NCBI RefSeq assembly: GCF_022229005.1
Contig: NZ_JAKKFD010000011.1
Location: 62,001-126,000 of the forward strand
Direction: 5' to 3'
Length of the DNA stretch: 64,000 nucleotides
DNA from: Micromonospora trifolii
GTDB taxonomy: Bacteria; Actinomycetota; Actinomycetes; Mycobacteriales; Micromonosporaceae
The notes under the pieces were generated by a model. It was not told the DNA's origin. It searched no databases and was given only the letters and a program-made list of their open reading frames with translations. The translations under genes were made by a program, and so were the position numbers. Below are positions 1 to 8,718 of this stretch, one piece after another (positions within the stretch are counted from its first letter, which is position 1; each line of letters opens with the position of its first letter).

Positions 1-116
1 TTCACCGTTGCTGCAGGAGCGAGAGGGTGTAAGGGTTCCTGATCAGATTTTTTATGCCTGACAAATCGCGCAGTACAGGGCCGCGCGGCCGAAGCTGTCG
101 TCATATTCAATCCGAG

Positions 117-2495
117 ATGAGGATGAAAGCTTTGATCCATCGAATCCGAGTGTTGCTGCTACCTCAGAAGACGCTCGCGGCGTTACTCGTTGCGGTGCTG
201 TCTGTCGGACTGATCGCTGGTGCGCCGACAGTAGCCAGCGCCGACGCTGCCGGCAGGGGTGGTGACTACGTACCGATTGACAGCATCGCCCTCCTGGACA
301 CCCGGGACGGCACCGGCGGCACCACCGGTGTTCGGGGTGCCAAGTCCGTCACCACGTTCAACGCTGTCGGCATCGGCGGTATCCCGGCCAGCGGGGTCAG
401 CGCGTTGATGGTCGACGTGACAGCGATCTACCCGACCGCCAACACGTTCCTGACCATCTACCCGGACTTGACGGACCCGAAGGCCTCGGCCATGAACGCC
501 TCGGTCGGTGAGGTCATGAGCAACTCGGCGGTGGTCAAGCCGGGCACCAACGGCAAGCTCGCGGTACGCAACGCGGGCGGCAACGTCCACATCAGAGTGG
601 ACGTGGTGGGCTACTTCACCACCGCCACCGGCAGCACCGGCTCCGGCTTCGTACCGGTGGACCACACCCGGGTGGTGGACAGCCGGACCGGACAGGGGAT
701 CACCGCAGGCACCATGCCCACCCGTGGAACGCGTACCGCCAACATCTCCGGCGGTGGGCTGGTGCCCAGTTCCGCGACGGCGGTCATGCTGGACGTCGTG
801 GTGATCGGCGCGACCGGCAACGGCTGGATGACCATCGGGTCGAGCGCGACAGCGGAGACCGGCATCGACTACGCCAAGGGCGCCACCTCGCTGGGGATGG
901 TCGTCAAACTGAACCCCGGTGCCAGCTCCGTGACGTTGGAAAATCGCGGTTCGGCCGTGCATGTCGCCATCACCGTCCAGGGTTACTGGACCGGCAGCCC
1001 GACCACCGGCGCCGGCCTGCGCCCGGTTCCGGCGACCACCCTGTACGACAGCCGTTTCCCCAGTGGCGCCCATCCGGTGCCCTCCGGCGGCACCGTCGAC
1101 GTCGCGGTCGCGGGCACCAACGGCCTGCCGACCCGTGGCATCGCCGCAGCCGTCCTCAATGTGCACGCGGTCGGCTCGACGGTCGACGGGTTCTTCAACG
1201 TCACGCCCCTGGGCGGCGTCGAGAACACCGCGTCGACGACGAACTTCCCCGCCGCGCACGTCGCCCGGTCCAGCCTCGTGGTGACCAAGCTGGGCACCGA
1301 GGGCAAGGTCCGGATCAAGAACAGCAGCGGCGGTGCGGTGCACATCGTCGTCGACCTGCAGGGCTGGTACGCCGACCCGCTTCCGTTCCTGCCGACCGAG
1401 TCCTTCTCCCGCTCGACGGCGTTGCAGGGGGAGCCGAGCGACGGCAGTTCGCTCGGGGTCATCGTCTACGCGCACACCGACAACACCGGTCAGGTGCGGG
1501 TCGTCCACCAGCAGAATCCGGACGATTTCAGCAGCGTCCAGCACATCCCCCAGTTCGGCGCGGAGGCGTTCACCGGGCAGCCCTCTCTCACCGTGCAGAA
1601 CGGCACCAAGCAGGTGCAGATCAGCGCCCTGAACACCACCGGCACCGTGTGGACCGGTGCGCAGACTGCGGCGAACGCGCCGACCTGGGCAACGACCGGG
1701 AACCTGGGCGGCACCATGGTGGGCCGGCCCGCCACTGTCACCCTCGCCGACGGCACCAGCGTGGTCTTCGCCGTGGATGTCGACGGTCGCCTCTGGCACT
1801 ACCGCCAGACCGGGACGGGTGCGTCGTGGAAGAGCCTCGGTGACGTCGACCTCACCGGCGGCGTCACTCTGGTAAAGGTTGACGCCGGTGTCCGGCTGAT
1901 TGCCACCACCATGACCGGCACCATCAAGACCGCCCTCTACTCCACCGACGGCACCCTCAGCGCGTGGGTCGACCTGGGCGGGAACGTGACCGGTGTGCCT
2001 GCCGCCTTCCTCAACCAGGGCTACCGCACCGCCGTGGTGGCGCGTGCGGCCGATGGTTCGTTGGTCATGAAGAAGCAGGAGCTGGGTGGGGCCTGGCCGG
2101 CCACCTGGCAGACGGTGGGCACGTTTAGCGCTGCGGGTTCCCCGGCCGCGATCCTCGACCCGGCGTTGGGCCGGATCGCTGTTGTCGCCCGCGGGTCCGA
2201 CAACGAGATGTACCGGGTGTACGAGACTGAGCAGGGCTCGGGCACCTGGGGTGAGTGGTTGCGCCTGTACGAGAACCCTGGCGACCCGACCGCTGCCACC
2301 GCCGCCACCGATCCCACCATCGCGCCGATTCAGAACTCCGGCGGGACCGGCTTCGTGGTGGTTTACCGCAACCGGAACAACACCACCATCGCGCTGGACC
2401 GGCGGTTCGCCGCTCCGGGCGGGATGGCGGCAGCGAAGGTGAGCCCGTCGGCGGTCAGCTTCGCCGCGCACCTCATCCCGACGCCGCCGGCCTGA
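117..2495 (+). CDS. secreted modular surface protein with three DxR-type modules and a C-terminal lectin-like region
   Basis: The predicted product is 792 residues. I chose the ATG at 117 because a basic stretch and a hydrophobic signal segment ending near an ASA site follow it; an earlier in-frame ATG at 54 only adds a charged leader. Three homologous modules follow, at about residues 48-168, 177-291 and 301-416. Each opens with an aromatic/proline segment and LLDTRDG, VVDSRTG or LYDSRFP, and ends with V-x-G-Y/W. The last ~370 residues contain repeated short beta-type segments (for example VDGRLWHYRQ) like those of PLL/tectonin-type lectin domains. It is probably exported and may bind carbohydrate, but no enzyme motif is visible. 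The next gene starts 96 bases downstream, after a hairpin. Confidence 0.7.
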   Translation: MRMKALIHRIRVLLLPQKTLAALLVAVLSVGLIAGAPTVASADAAGRGGDYVPIDSIALLDTRDGTGGTTGVRGAKSVTTFNAVGIGGIPASGVSALMVDVTAIYPTANTFLTIYPDLTDPKASAMNASVGEVMSNSAVVKPGTNGKLAVRNAGGNVHIRVDVVGYFTTATGSTGSGFVPVDHTRVVDSRTGQGITAGTMPTRGTRTANISGGGLVPSSATAVMLDVVVIGATGNGWMTIGSSATAETGIDYAKGATSLGMVVKLNPGASSVTLENRGSAVHVAITVQGYWTGSPTTGAGLRPVPATTLYDSRFPSGAHPVPSGGTVDVAVAGTNGLPTRGIAAAVLNVHAVGSTVDGFFNVTPLGGVENTASTTNFPAAHVARSSLVVTKLGTEGKVRIKNSSGGAVHIVVDLQGWYADPLPFLPTESFSRSTALQGEPSDGSSLGVIVYAHTDNTGQVRVVHQQNPDDFSSVQHIPQFGAEAFTGQPSLTVQNGTKQVQISALNTTGTVWTGAQTAANAPTWATTGNLGGTMVGRPATVTLADGTSVVFAVDVDGRLWHYRQTGTGASWKSLGDVDLTGGVTLVKVDAGVRLIATTMTGTIKTALYSTDGTLSAWVDLGGNVTGVPAAFLNQGYRTAVVARAADGSLVMKKQELGGAWPATWQTVGTFSAAGSPAAILDPALGRIAVVARGSDNEMYRVYETEQGSGTWGEWLRLYENPGDPTAATAATDPTIAPIQNSGGTGFVVVYRNRNNTTIALDRRFAAPGGMAAAKVSPSAVSFAAHLIPTPPA

Positions 2496-2511
2496 TCCTC
2501 GGCACCACCAG

Positions 2512-2548
2512 CCCGGGGGTCTTCGTCCACGTGACGGAGGCCCCCGGG
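2512..2548 (+). terminator. hairpin terminator after the modular secreted protein
   Basis: An 11-bp GC-rich stem (one G-T wobble) with arms at 2512-2522 and 2538-2548 lies 17 bases after the stop codon. There is no U-tract, which is usual for actinomycete terminators. Confidence 0.55.
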
Positions 2549-2591
2549 TCGCTGTTTCTCGGTGCGCCACCTGCCTTCCTAGACTGGGGCG

Positions 2592-3335
2592 ATGAGCGTT
2601 GGCACCGACGGTCGGGGGATGGCCGAGCTGGCGGCCCTGCTGGCCGACGGCACCCGCGCCGGAATGTGCCTGGCGCTGCTCGACGGGCGGGCGTGGACCG
2701 CCGGTGAGCTGGCCCGGCGCGCCGGTGTCGCCCCGTCGACGGCCAGCGACCACCTCACCCGACTCGTCCGCGGTGGCCTGCTCGTCGAGGAACGGCAGGG
2801 CCGGCACCGCTACCTGCGGCTGGCCGGGCCGTCCGTGGCCCAGCTCATCGAGGACCTGGCCGGGCACGCCCCGGCCACACCCACCCCGACCGGGTCGCTG
2901 CGCGCGACGACCGCCACCGCCTCCCTGGCGTACGCCCGAACCTGCTACGACCACCTCGCCGGGCGGCTGGGCGTGCTGATGTACGACGCGCTGCTGGCCG
3001 AGCGGCGGCTCGACCGGTCCAGCGGGTTGGCCCTCACACCCGACGGGTGGGCCTGGGCGGCCGGGTTGGGCGTACCCGTGGACGTGCTGCGCGCCGCCCG
3101 CCGCCCGGTGGTCCGCGACTGCCTGGACTGGACCGAACGCCGCCCGCACCTGGCCGGCGCGCTCGGCGCGGCGCTCTGCCGCCGCTTCACCGACCTGGGC
3201 TGGATCAGCCAGGGCACCGGCCGCGCCGTCCGTCTCACTCCCACCGGCCGACCTGGCCTGGCCGCAGCCCTGGCCATCCCCGAACACGCCCTCGACCCGC
3301 CGGCAGCCCCGCCGCCCACGAGCGGCCGCGCCTGA
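2592..3335 (+). CDS. ArsR-type winged helix-turn-helix transcriptional regulator
   Basis: The 247-residue protein starts with a clear winged helix: a helical lead-in (MAELAALLADGTRAGMCLALL), the turn-helix ELARRAGVAPSTASDHLTRLV and a wing containing VEERQGRHRYLRL. The C-terminal ~150 residues resemble the effector part of long ArsR-family regulators and contain a single visible Cys pair that does not form a classic metal site. The ATG at 2592 sits exactly six bases after TAGACT (2580-2585), so the transcript is probably leaderless. Its target is unknown; the short P450 and the ICL/PEPM gene downstream on the same strand are candidates. Confidence 0.85.
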   Translation: MSVGTDGRGMAELAALLADGTRAGMCLALLDGRAWTAGELARRAGVAPSTASDHLTRLVRGGLLVEERQGRHRYLRLAGPSVAQLIEDLAGHAPATPTPTGSLRATTATASLAYARTCYDHLAGRLGVLMYDALLAERRLDRSSGLALTPDGWAWAAGLGVPVDVLRAARRPVVRDCLDWTERRPHLAGALGAALCRRFTDLGWISQGTGRAVRLTPTGRPGLAAALAIPEHALDPPAAPPPTSGRA

Positions 3336-3396
3336 CGGGTGACCGCGCCGGGATCGTTCGGTGTGGGGCGAACGGTTCGCGCCCTACGGTCGGGCG

Positions 3397-4044
3397 GTGA
3401 CTGACAACTGGCCACACATTGCGCCCGCCCCGGGAACACCGGCGTGTGGGCCGCCCTCGTTCGAACCGGAACGCGGTTGGTGGGTGACCCGGCACGCCGA
3501 CGTGCGGGCGGCGCTGCTGGCGCTCGCGCCGCAGGGCCCGCCGGAGGTACTGGCGAACCTGATCGGTCTGCTGGTCCAGGCGTGCGACGCGACCGCCGGC
3601 CTGATCGGCGCCGCCGCCCATCACCTGCTGGCCCCGGCCGCCCCGCGAACGGCGGCCACGGCACGGACCGCCGACCTGCTGGCCGAGGTGCTGCGCCTCG
3701 ACCCGCCGGTCCGGGCCACCCGACGGGTCACGGTCGAGGCGGTACGGCTGGGCGGGCGGGAACTGCCGGCGGGCAGCCCGGTGCTGCTGCGCTTCGACGC
3801 GGCCAACCGTGACCCGCAGGCGTTCACCGAACCCGCGACGCTCCAGCCCGGTCGGCCCGGTGCCGGGCTGTTGACCTTCGGGACGGGGGAGCGGGGTTGC
3901 CCCGGCGACCGGCACGCCCTGGCCCTGGCCACCGGGGTGCTCGACGTGCTGCGGGAACGCTGCCGGCGCGGCCCGACCCCGGTGCGCCACGAGCCGCACC
4001 CGACCCTGCGAGTGCCGACAACTCTGGAGGTGACCGTCCGATGA
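3397..4044 (+). CDS. short cytochrome P450-like protein lacking the middle of the fold
   Basis: The product is 215 residues from the GTG at 3397, which follows TACGGT (3385-3390) by six bases; a GTG at 3361 is the alternative. The order of P450 landmarks is kept: a WWVTRHADVRAAL segment typical of the B-helix region, a distal-helix-like stretch with DATAG, the K-helix ExxR (E97, R100), and the haem loop FGTGERGCPG with Cys168. The segment normally separating the B-helix region from the I-helix, roughly 150 residues, is absent, and the usual ~400 residues are halved. The stop codon overlaps the ATG of the next gene, so the two are translationally coupled. It may be a degenerate paralogue or a genuine mini haem protein. 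Confidence 0.7.
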   Translation: MTDNWPHIAPAPGTPACGPPSFEPERGWWVTRHADVRAALLALAPQGPPEVLANLIGLLVQACDATAGLIGAAAHHLLAPAAPRTAATARTADLLAEVLRLDPPVRATRRVTVEAVRLGGRELPAGSPVLLRFDAANRDPQAFTEPATLQPGRPGAGLLTFGTGERGCPGDRHALALATGVLDVLRERCRRGPTPVRHEPHPTLRVPTTLEVTVR

Positions 4045-4838
4045 TCGACCGTCGTGCCGCGTTCCACGCCCTGCACCGCGCCGGGCGTCCCCTGCTGTTG
4101 CCCAACGCGTGGGACCACGCGTCGGCGGCGGCGCTCGCCGCCCGTGGACATCCGGCCATCGGTACCACCAGCCTCGGGGTCGCCGCGACCGCCGGCCTTC
4201 CCGACGGCGCTGCGGCCACCGCGACGGAGACCCTCGCCCTGGCCCGCCGGCTGGCCCGGCTGCCGGTGCTGCTCACAGTGGACGTGGAGGCCGGGTTCAG
4301 CGACGACCCGGCGGAGGTCGCCGAGTACGTGGCGGAGTTGGCCGGACTCGGCGTGGTCGGGATCAACCTGGAGGACGGGCGCGCCGACGGCACCCTCGCC
4401 GACACCGAGGTCGCCGCTGCCAAGGTCGCGGCCGTGAAGGCGGCGGTGCCGGAGCTGTTCATCAACGCCCGCACCGACACCTGGTGGCTCGGGGTGGACG
4501 ACCCGCTGCCGCGGACCCTCGCTCGCGCTCGTGCCTACCGGGTGGCCGGTGCCGACGGGATCTTCGTGCCCGGGACTGTCGACCTGGCCACCCTGCGCGT
4601 GCTCACCGAGGGGATCGACGCTCCGGTGAACGCGCTGTACCAGCCGGGCGGTCCAGGGCTGGTCGAGTTGGGCGGGGCCGGGGTGGCCCGGGTCAGCACC
4701 GGCTCGCTGCTGTTCCGGGCCGCGCTGGGCGCCGCGCTCGCCGCCGCCGACGCCGTCGCCCACGGCGGGTCCGGCACACCGGCGGGACTGCCGTCGTACG
4801 CCGAGGTGCAGGCCCTGGTGCCGGCGGACGGTGACTGA
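4041..4838 (+). CDS. isocitrate lyase/phosphoenolpyruvate mutase family protein
   Basis: The 265-residue protein matches the ICL/PEPM superfamily of TIM-barrel enzymes that cleave or rearrange C-C or C-P bonds of 2-hydroxy/2-oxo acids. Visible landmarks are PNAWDHASA near the N-terminus, the metal-binding VDVEAGF strand, INLEDG, and FINARTDTW. The usual KKCGH-type catalytic loop of isocitrate lyase is not visible, so the exact reaction (lyase, oxaloacetate hydrolase-like or other) cannot be assigned. It overlaps the short P450 gene by four bases (ATGA) and forms an operon with it. Confidence 0.85.
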   Translation: MIDRRAAFHALHRAGRPLLLPNAWDHASAAALAARGHPAIGTTSLGVAATAGLPDGAAATATETLALARRLARLPVLLTVDVEAGFSDDPAEVAEYVAELAGLGVVGINLEDGRADGTLADTEVAAAKVAAVKAAVPELFINARTDTWWLGVDDPLPRTLARARAYRVAGADGIFVPGTVDLATLRVLTEGIDAPVNALYQPGGPGLVELGGAGVARVSTGSLLFRAALGAALAAADAVAHGGSGTPAGLPSYAEVQALVPADGD

Positions 4839-5262
4839 CGGTGCGGCCGGGCGCTCGGCGGTGAGTGGCGGGCTGGGCTTGGCTCATGCTCTGTGGCCCG
4901 TCGGCGAGGCCGTGCTCGGGCTCGCGCGGGACCACCCGGTGGGTGGTGGGTGGTGTGTTGGTCGGTGCCTTTGGAGCTGAATCGTTTGTGACATCACGGG
5001 TCCGCTTGCTTAGGGCTCCGGGCTCGCGCTCGGGTGGTTCTCCCCGGGCGGTCCGCCCCGGGAAGGGGAGCCGGCGGCGTTGATTCGTTGACGACATCAG
5101 CTCCAAAGGCGCCACACCCAAGGGGCACCCTCCGGGCGGGGGCGCCGTCGACGCTCCGTTCGGGGGGAGATAGGAGGAATGTTCGGTCCGTTCCGGTCCC
5201 GATGATTACGGTGTGTTTCAGGGCGAACCACCCAGTGCCGTGACCGGAGAAAGGGACCCGTC
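4839..5262. other. 424-bp gene-free region with a miniature inverted-repeat element
   Basis: No convincing coding sequence. It contains a ~145-bp element bounded by 14-bp perfect inverted arms (annotated separately) and GC-rich palindromes around 5040-5068. The start region of the next gene lies after about 5200. Confidence 0.6.
4967..5111. repeat. MITE-like element with 14-bp terminal inverted repeats
   Basis: Arms GCCTTTGGAGCTGA (4967-4980) and its exact reverse complement (5098-5111) bound a 145-bp segment. Just inside the arms are related sequences around GACATCA. There is no open frame for a transposase, so any mobility would have to be trans-mobilised. Confidence 0.5.
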
Positions 5263-6231
5263 ATGCGAGTGCCCAGCCGTAGCCCGGGACAGCAGCCCGG
5301 TTCGCCTCCGTCGCCCACCGCCCCGGCCCGCCGTCGACCCTCCGGAGCGATCCCCCGCCGCGTCCCCGCCCCCGCTCCCGACCTGCCCGCCTACCGGGCC
5401 GCCGTCGCCGAACTGCTGGTCGAGGTCGGCGCACTGGCCGACGCGGCGAGCACCCGGGCCCGGCAGGTGCTCATCGACGAGCGGCTGCGGGAGCCGGCCC
5501 TCGCCGCCGTCCTCGACGCCACCCCGCAGGGCCTGATCGGCGCGCGCGAGACGCTGTTGCTGGAGATGGCCCGCTACCAACCGAACGACCGCACCTCGGC
5601 GGTTGACCTCAGCGCACTGGTCCGGATCTACCTGCTCTCCCGCATCGACGTGCTGTGGTGGCAGGACGCGCCGACCTTCGTCACCGACGATCAGGTCAAC
5701 GGCAGCGCCGAGCTGGTCGACCTGGAGTGGCTGCGCCGCCGCGACCTGCTGCGCTTCCGCTACCAGGAGCAGCCCGCCACCATGCTGGGCCGGGCCGCCC
5801 GCGGGCTGCGTCGCCGGCTGCGACCCGACGCCACCCCGCGCACGGCGGGGTTGCTGTTCCGCCGCGCCCGACGCGAGGTGGTGGCGCTGCTCAACGACAT
5901 CGGCCGGGAGTTCACCGCCGTCGCGCCTCCGGCCACCCCGCCGCTCTGGGTGACCAGCCTGGTCCGCAGCGCCGAGCACCAGTACCGGCTGCGCCGCCTG
6001 GGCTACGCGGCGATGCTGCCCAGCGGGCACTGCCTCGGCTACTCGGCCGACGTCGAGCTGGCCTGGTTCGCGCGTTTCGGCGCCCGGGACGCCCTGGCGG
6101 AGCTGCTGCTGAACCGGCAGGAGGCCGGTGAGCTGAACGTGATCGACGAGGGGCAGGCCTGGCACCTGTGTCTCGCGCCCACCGCGCGGCGTCGCCTACG
6201 CCGGGCGTACGAGGCCGAGATGGGGGTCTGA
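5263..6231 (+). CDS. uncharacterised protein encoded next to an asparagine-synthetase-like enzyme
   Basis: A 322-residue predicted cytoplasmic protein with a Pro/Arg-rich, probably disordered first ~40 residues, then an alpha-rich body. No family motif is recognised. Conserved-looking features are W-W in IDVLWWQDAPTFVTDD, an RRRLR basic patch in the middle, and a region around PSGHCLGY near the C-terminus. The stop codon precedes the start of the asparagine-synthetase-like gene by only four bases, so the two are almost certainly co-expressed and may act together, for example as substrate or carrier partner. Function is unknown. Confidence 0.6.
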   Translation: MRVPSRSPGQQPGSPPSPTAPARRRPSGAIPRRVPAPAPDLPAYRAAVAELLVEVGALADAASTRARQVLIDERLREPALAAVLDATPQGLIGARETLLLEMARYQPNDRTSAVDLSALVRIYLLSRIDVLWWQDAPTFVTDDQVNGSAELVDLEWLRRRDLLRFRYQEQPATMLGRAARGLRRRLRPDATPRTAGLLFRRARREVVALLNDIGREFTAVAPPATPPLWVTSLVRSAEHQYRLRRLGYAAMLPSGHCLGYSADVELAWFARFGARDALAELLLNRQEAGELNVIDEGQAWHLCLAPTARRRLRRAYEAEMGV

Positions 6232-6235
6232 GCCG

Positions 6236-7825
6236 GTGTGCGGCATCGCGTTGAGCATCGGCTCCGAGGCCGACCCGGCGACCTTCCGGCGGATGCTCGC
6301 CGCCCTGGCCCCACGCGGTGAGGTGACCGAGACCCGGTCCGAGAGCGGGCTGCTCGCCGGCACCCGCCGGCTGCGGGTCGTCGACCGGGACCGGGCGGTG
6401 CAACCGTGGACGTCGACCGACGAGCGTTGGCTGCTCTGCTTCAACGGCGAGATCTTCAACTACCGGGAGTTGCGGGCGCAACTGACCCGCCTGGGGCAGG
6501 CCTTCCGCACCGAGAGCGACACCGAGGTGCTGCTCGCCGCGTTCCAGCAGTGGGGCGAGGCCGCGGTGACCCGGCTGCGCGGTGAGTACGCCTTCGCGGT
6601 CGTCGAACAGGCCACCGGCCGGGCATATCTGGCCCGCGACCCGCTCGGCGTCAAGCCGCTGTACTGGTCCCGTCGGCCCGGCTGCCTGCACCTCGCCTCC
6701 GAGGTCAAGGCGCTCGTCGGGCACGGCGCCCCGATTGCCGAGGTGCCGCCCGGGCACCACGGCTGGGCGGAGGCGAACGGGCACGTGCGACTGAGCCCGT
6801 ACGTCGACCTGCTCACCATCGGCGACGGCCTGCCGGTCATCGACGACCCGGACGAGGCCGCGCTGCTGGTCCGCGCCGCGCTCAGCGATGCGATCCGGAT
6901 GCGGGTGGAGACCGACCTGACCGTCGGGGTGGTGCTCTCCGGTGGGTTGGACAGCTCGTTGACCCTGCGGCAGGTGCGCGACATCCACCCGGACTGCGTC
7001 GCGGTGACCGTCGGCGTGGCGGACAGCCCCGACGTGGCGTACGCGCGTCGGCTCGCCGCCGACCTCGACGTGCCGCACGTGGTGGTCGAGCTGCGACCGC
7101 GTGACATCCGGCTCGCCGACGTCCGCGAGGCCATCCGGATCTCCGAGCTGACCGAGTACGGCGACATCATCAACGCTGTCGTCTCGGTGCCGATCTTCCG
7201 GCGGCTCCGCGACCTCGGCATCAAGGTGGTGCTGACCGGCGACGGCTCCGACGAGCTGTTCGGCGGGTACCCGATGTACCGCCGGGTCGCCCCGGCGGCA
7301 GCCCGCCGACTGTTCCTGCACCGGATCCGCAACCTGTGCCGCACCGAGTTGCAGCGGGTCGACCGGGCCGCCATGGCACACGGCGTGGAGGCCCGGGTGC
7401 CGTTCCTCGACCTCAGCGTGGTGGAGCTGGCGATGCGGTTGCCGGTGGATCTGAAGCTGCGCCACGGGCAGGAGAAGTGGATCGTCCGGCGGGCGTTCGC
7501 CGACGTGCTGCCCGACTACATCCTCCGCCGTCCGAAGAACCCGATGTCGTACTCGACGGGGTTGCACGAGCGGGTCCGGCTCTACAAGCCGCTCTTCGCC
7601 CGGCTGCACCGCTCGTTCGGCTACGACCTTCAGGAGCCGGTCCGTCGGGACTTCGACACCGTGCTGAGCCGCTGCGGCAACGACCTGGACCGGGCCATCG
7701 CCGACGGGCTGAGCCGACCCGACTACACGGTCCTGGAGCACGCCCGCGACCTGGTGGGCGCGGCCAAGTGGAACGCCGCTCCGATGGTCCGCCGGCTGGT
7801 CGGCCCGCGCCCGGCCCGCCACTGA
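6236..7825 (+). CDS. asparagine synthetase (glutamine-hydrolysing)-like amidotransferase
   Basis: The 529-residue protein starts at a GTG so that Cys2 becomes the N-terminal nucleophile of a class II glutaminase (MCGIALSIG). FNGEIFNYREL and ARDPLGVKPLYW are typical of that domain. The synthetase half carries the PP-loop SGGLDSS at about residues 235-241 and GDGSDELFGGYPMYRR. It should adenylate a carboxylate and amidate it with ammonia from glutamine. Family members make asparagine or modify natural products and cell-wall components. The tight pairing with the uncharacterised upstream gene argues for a dedicated rather than housekeeping role, but the substrate cannot be told. Confidence 0.88.
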   Translation: MCGIALSIGSEADPATFRRMLAALAPRGEVTETRSESGLLAGTRRLRVVDRDRAVQPWTSTDERWLLCFNGEIFNYRELRAQLTRLGQAFRTESDTEVLLAAFQQWGEAAVTRLRGEYAFAVVEQATGRAYLARDPLGVKPLYWSRRPGCLHLASEVKALVGHGAPIAEVPPGHHGWAEANGHVRLSPYVDLLTIGDGLPVIDDPDEAALLVRAALSDAIRMRVETDLTVGVVLSGGLDSSLTLRQVRDIHPDCVAVTVGVADSPDVAYARRLAADLDVPHVVVELRPRDIRLADVREAIRISELTEYGDIINAVVSVPIFRRLRDLGIKVVLTGDGSDELFGGYPMYRRVAPAAARRLFLHRIRNLCRTELQRVDRAAMAHGVEARVPFLDLSVVELAMRLPVDLKLRHGQEKWIVRRAFADVLPDYILRRPKNPMSYSTGLHERVRLYKPLFARLHRSFGYDLQEPVRRDFDTVLSRCGNDLDRAIADGLSRPDYTVLEHARDLVGAAKWNAAPMVRRLVGPRPARH

Positions 7826-7846
7826 CGGCCGCCCCGCACGCCACGC

Positions 7847-7877
7847 TTGACTCTGACACGGTGTCAGGGACGAGTGT
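7847..7877 (+). promoter_or_regulatory. MerR-type operator/promoter
   Basis: TTGACT (7847-7852) is followed by a near-perfect 15-base palindrome, CTGACAC-G-GTGTCAG (7853-7867), where a MerR dimer would sit between the -35 and -10 boxes. It lies 20 bases upstream of the MerR gene, suggesting autoregulation. The -10 box is weak. Confidence 0.6.
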
Positions 7878-7886
7878 GAGGGGACC

Positions 7887-8714
7887 ATGTTCACCATCGG
7901 AGACTTCGCCAGACTCGGCCGGGTGTCGGTGCGGATGCTGCGCCACTACGACAGCATCGGCCTGCTGCCGCCCGCCAGCGTCGACCCGCACACCGGTTAC
8001 CGCTTCTACCGCGCCGACCAGCTGCGCCGGCTCAACCGGGTGATCGCCCTCAAGGAGTTGGGCCTCACCCTCGAACAGGTGCGCGCGATCGTCGACGACG
8101 CCGTCGACGTGGCCGAGCTGCGCGGCATGCTGCGGCTGCGCCGGAGCCAACTGGCGGAACAGTTGGCCGCCGACACGGCCCGGCTCACGGCTGTCGAGGC
8201 GAGGCTCCGAATGATCGAGTCGGAGGGTCGGATGACCACCCAGGACGTCGTCCTCAAGGAGATCGCGCCGGTCCGCGTCGCGGAGCTGACCGCCGTCGCG
8301 GCCAGCTACCAGGGCGAGGACATCGGCCCGGTGATCCAGCCGCTCTACCCGGAGTTGTTCCGTCGGCTGGACGCCGCCGGGATCACGCCGACGGGGCCGG
8401 GCATCGCCTGGTACGAGCCGGCCGACTCGGGCGGCGACGCTGTCGTCGTGCACGCCGGTGTGCTCGTCGACGCCGAGCCGTCCGCGGCGCCCGACGTCGT
8501 GGTGCGCGACCTGCCGGAGCTGCGTAACGCCGCGACGATCATCCATCACGGTGCCATGGACGACGTCGAGCCGAGCATGCAGGCGCTCGCCCGGTGGATC
8601 GAGGACAACGGCTACCGCACCGACGGCTTCGCCCGGGAGGTCTACCTGGACTACTGCCCGGACGCCCCGGAGAAGGGCGTCACCGAACTTCAGGTCGCCG
8701 TGTACCGCGACTGA
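7887..8714 (+). CDS. MerR family transcriptional regulator with GyrI-like effector domain
   Basis: This 275-residue protein begins with a MerR DNA-binding domain (FTIGDFARLGRVSVRMLRHYDSIGLLPP, with the YRFYRADQLRRLNR wing and helix), followed by a dimerising coiled coil at about residues 80-115. The C-terminal ~155 residues look like a GyrI/BmrR small-molecule-binding fold ending in VTELQVAVYR. Such regulators respond to hydrophobic drugs. A GAGGGGACC ribosome site precedes the ATG. A palindromic operator lies just upstream, and the convergent permease downstream is a possible but unproven target. Confidence 0.88.
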   Translation: MFTIGDFARLGRVSVRMLRHYDSIGLLPPASVDPHTGYRFYRADQLRRLNRVIALKELGLTLEQVRAIVDDAVDVAELRGMLRLRRSQLAEQLAADTARLTAVEARLRMIESEGRMTTQDVVLKEIAPVRVAELTAVAASYQGEDIGPVIQPLYPELFRRLDAAGITPTGPGIAWYEPADSGGDAVVVHAGVLVDAEPSAAPDVVVRDLPELRNAATIIHHGAMDDVEPSMQALARWIEDNGYRTDGFAREVYLDYCPDAPEKGVTELQVAVYRD

Positions 8715-8718
8715 GCGT

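Noticed and set aside
183..3287. A 1034-codon open frame on the minus strand
   Set aside because: It is antisense to strong genes, with Arg/Gly/Pro-rich composition typical of GC-driven shadow frames.
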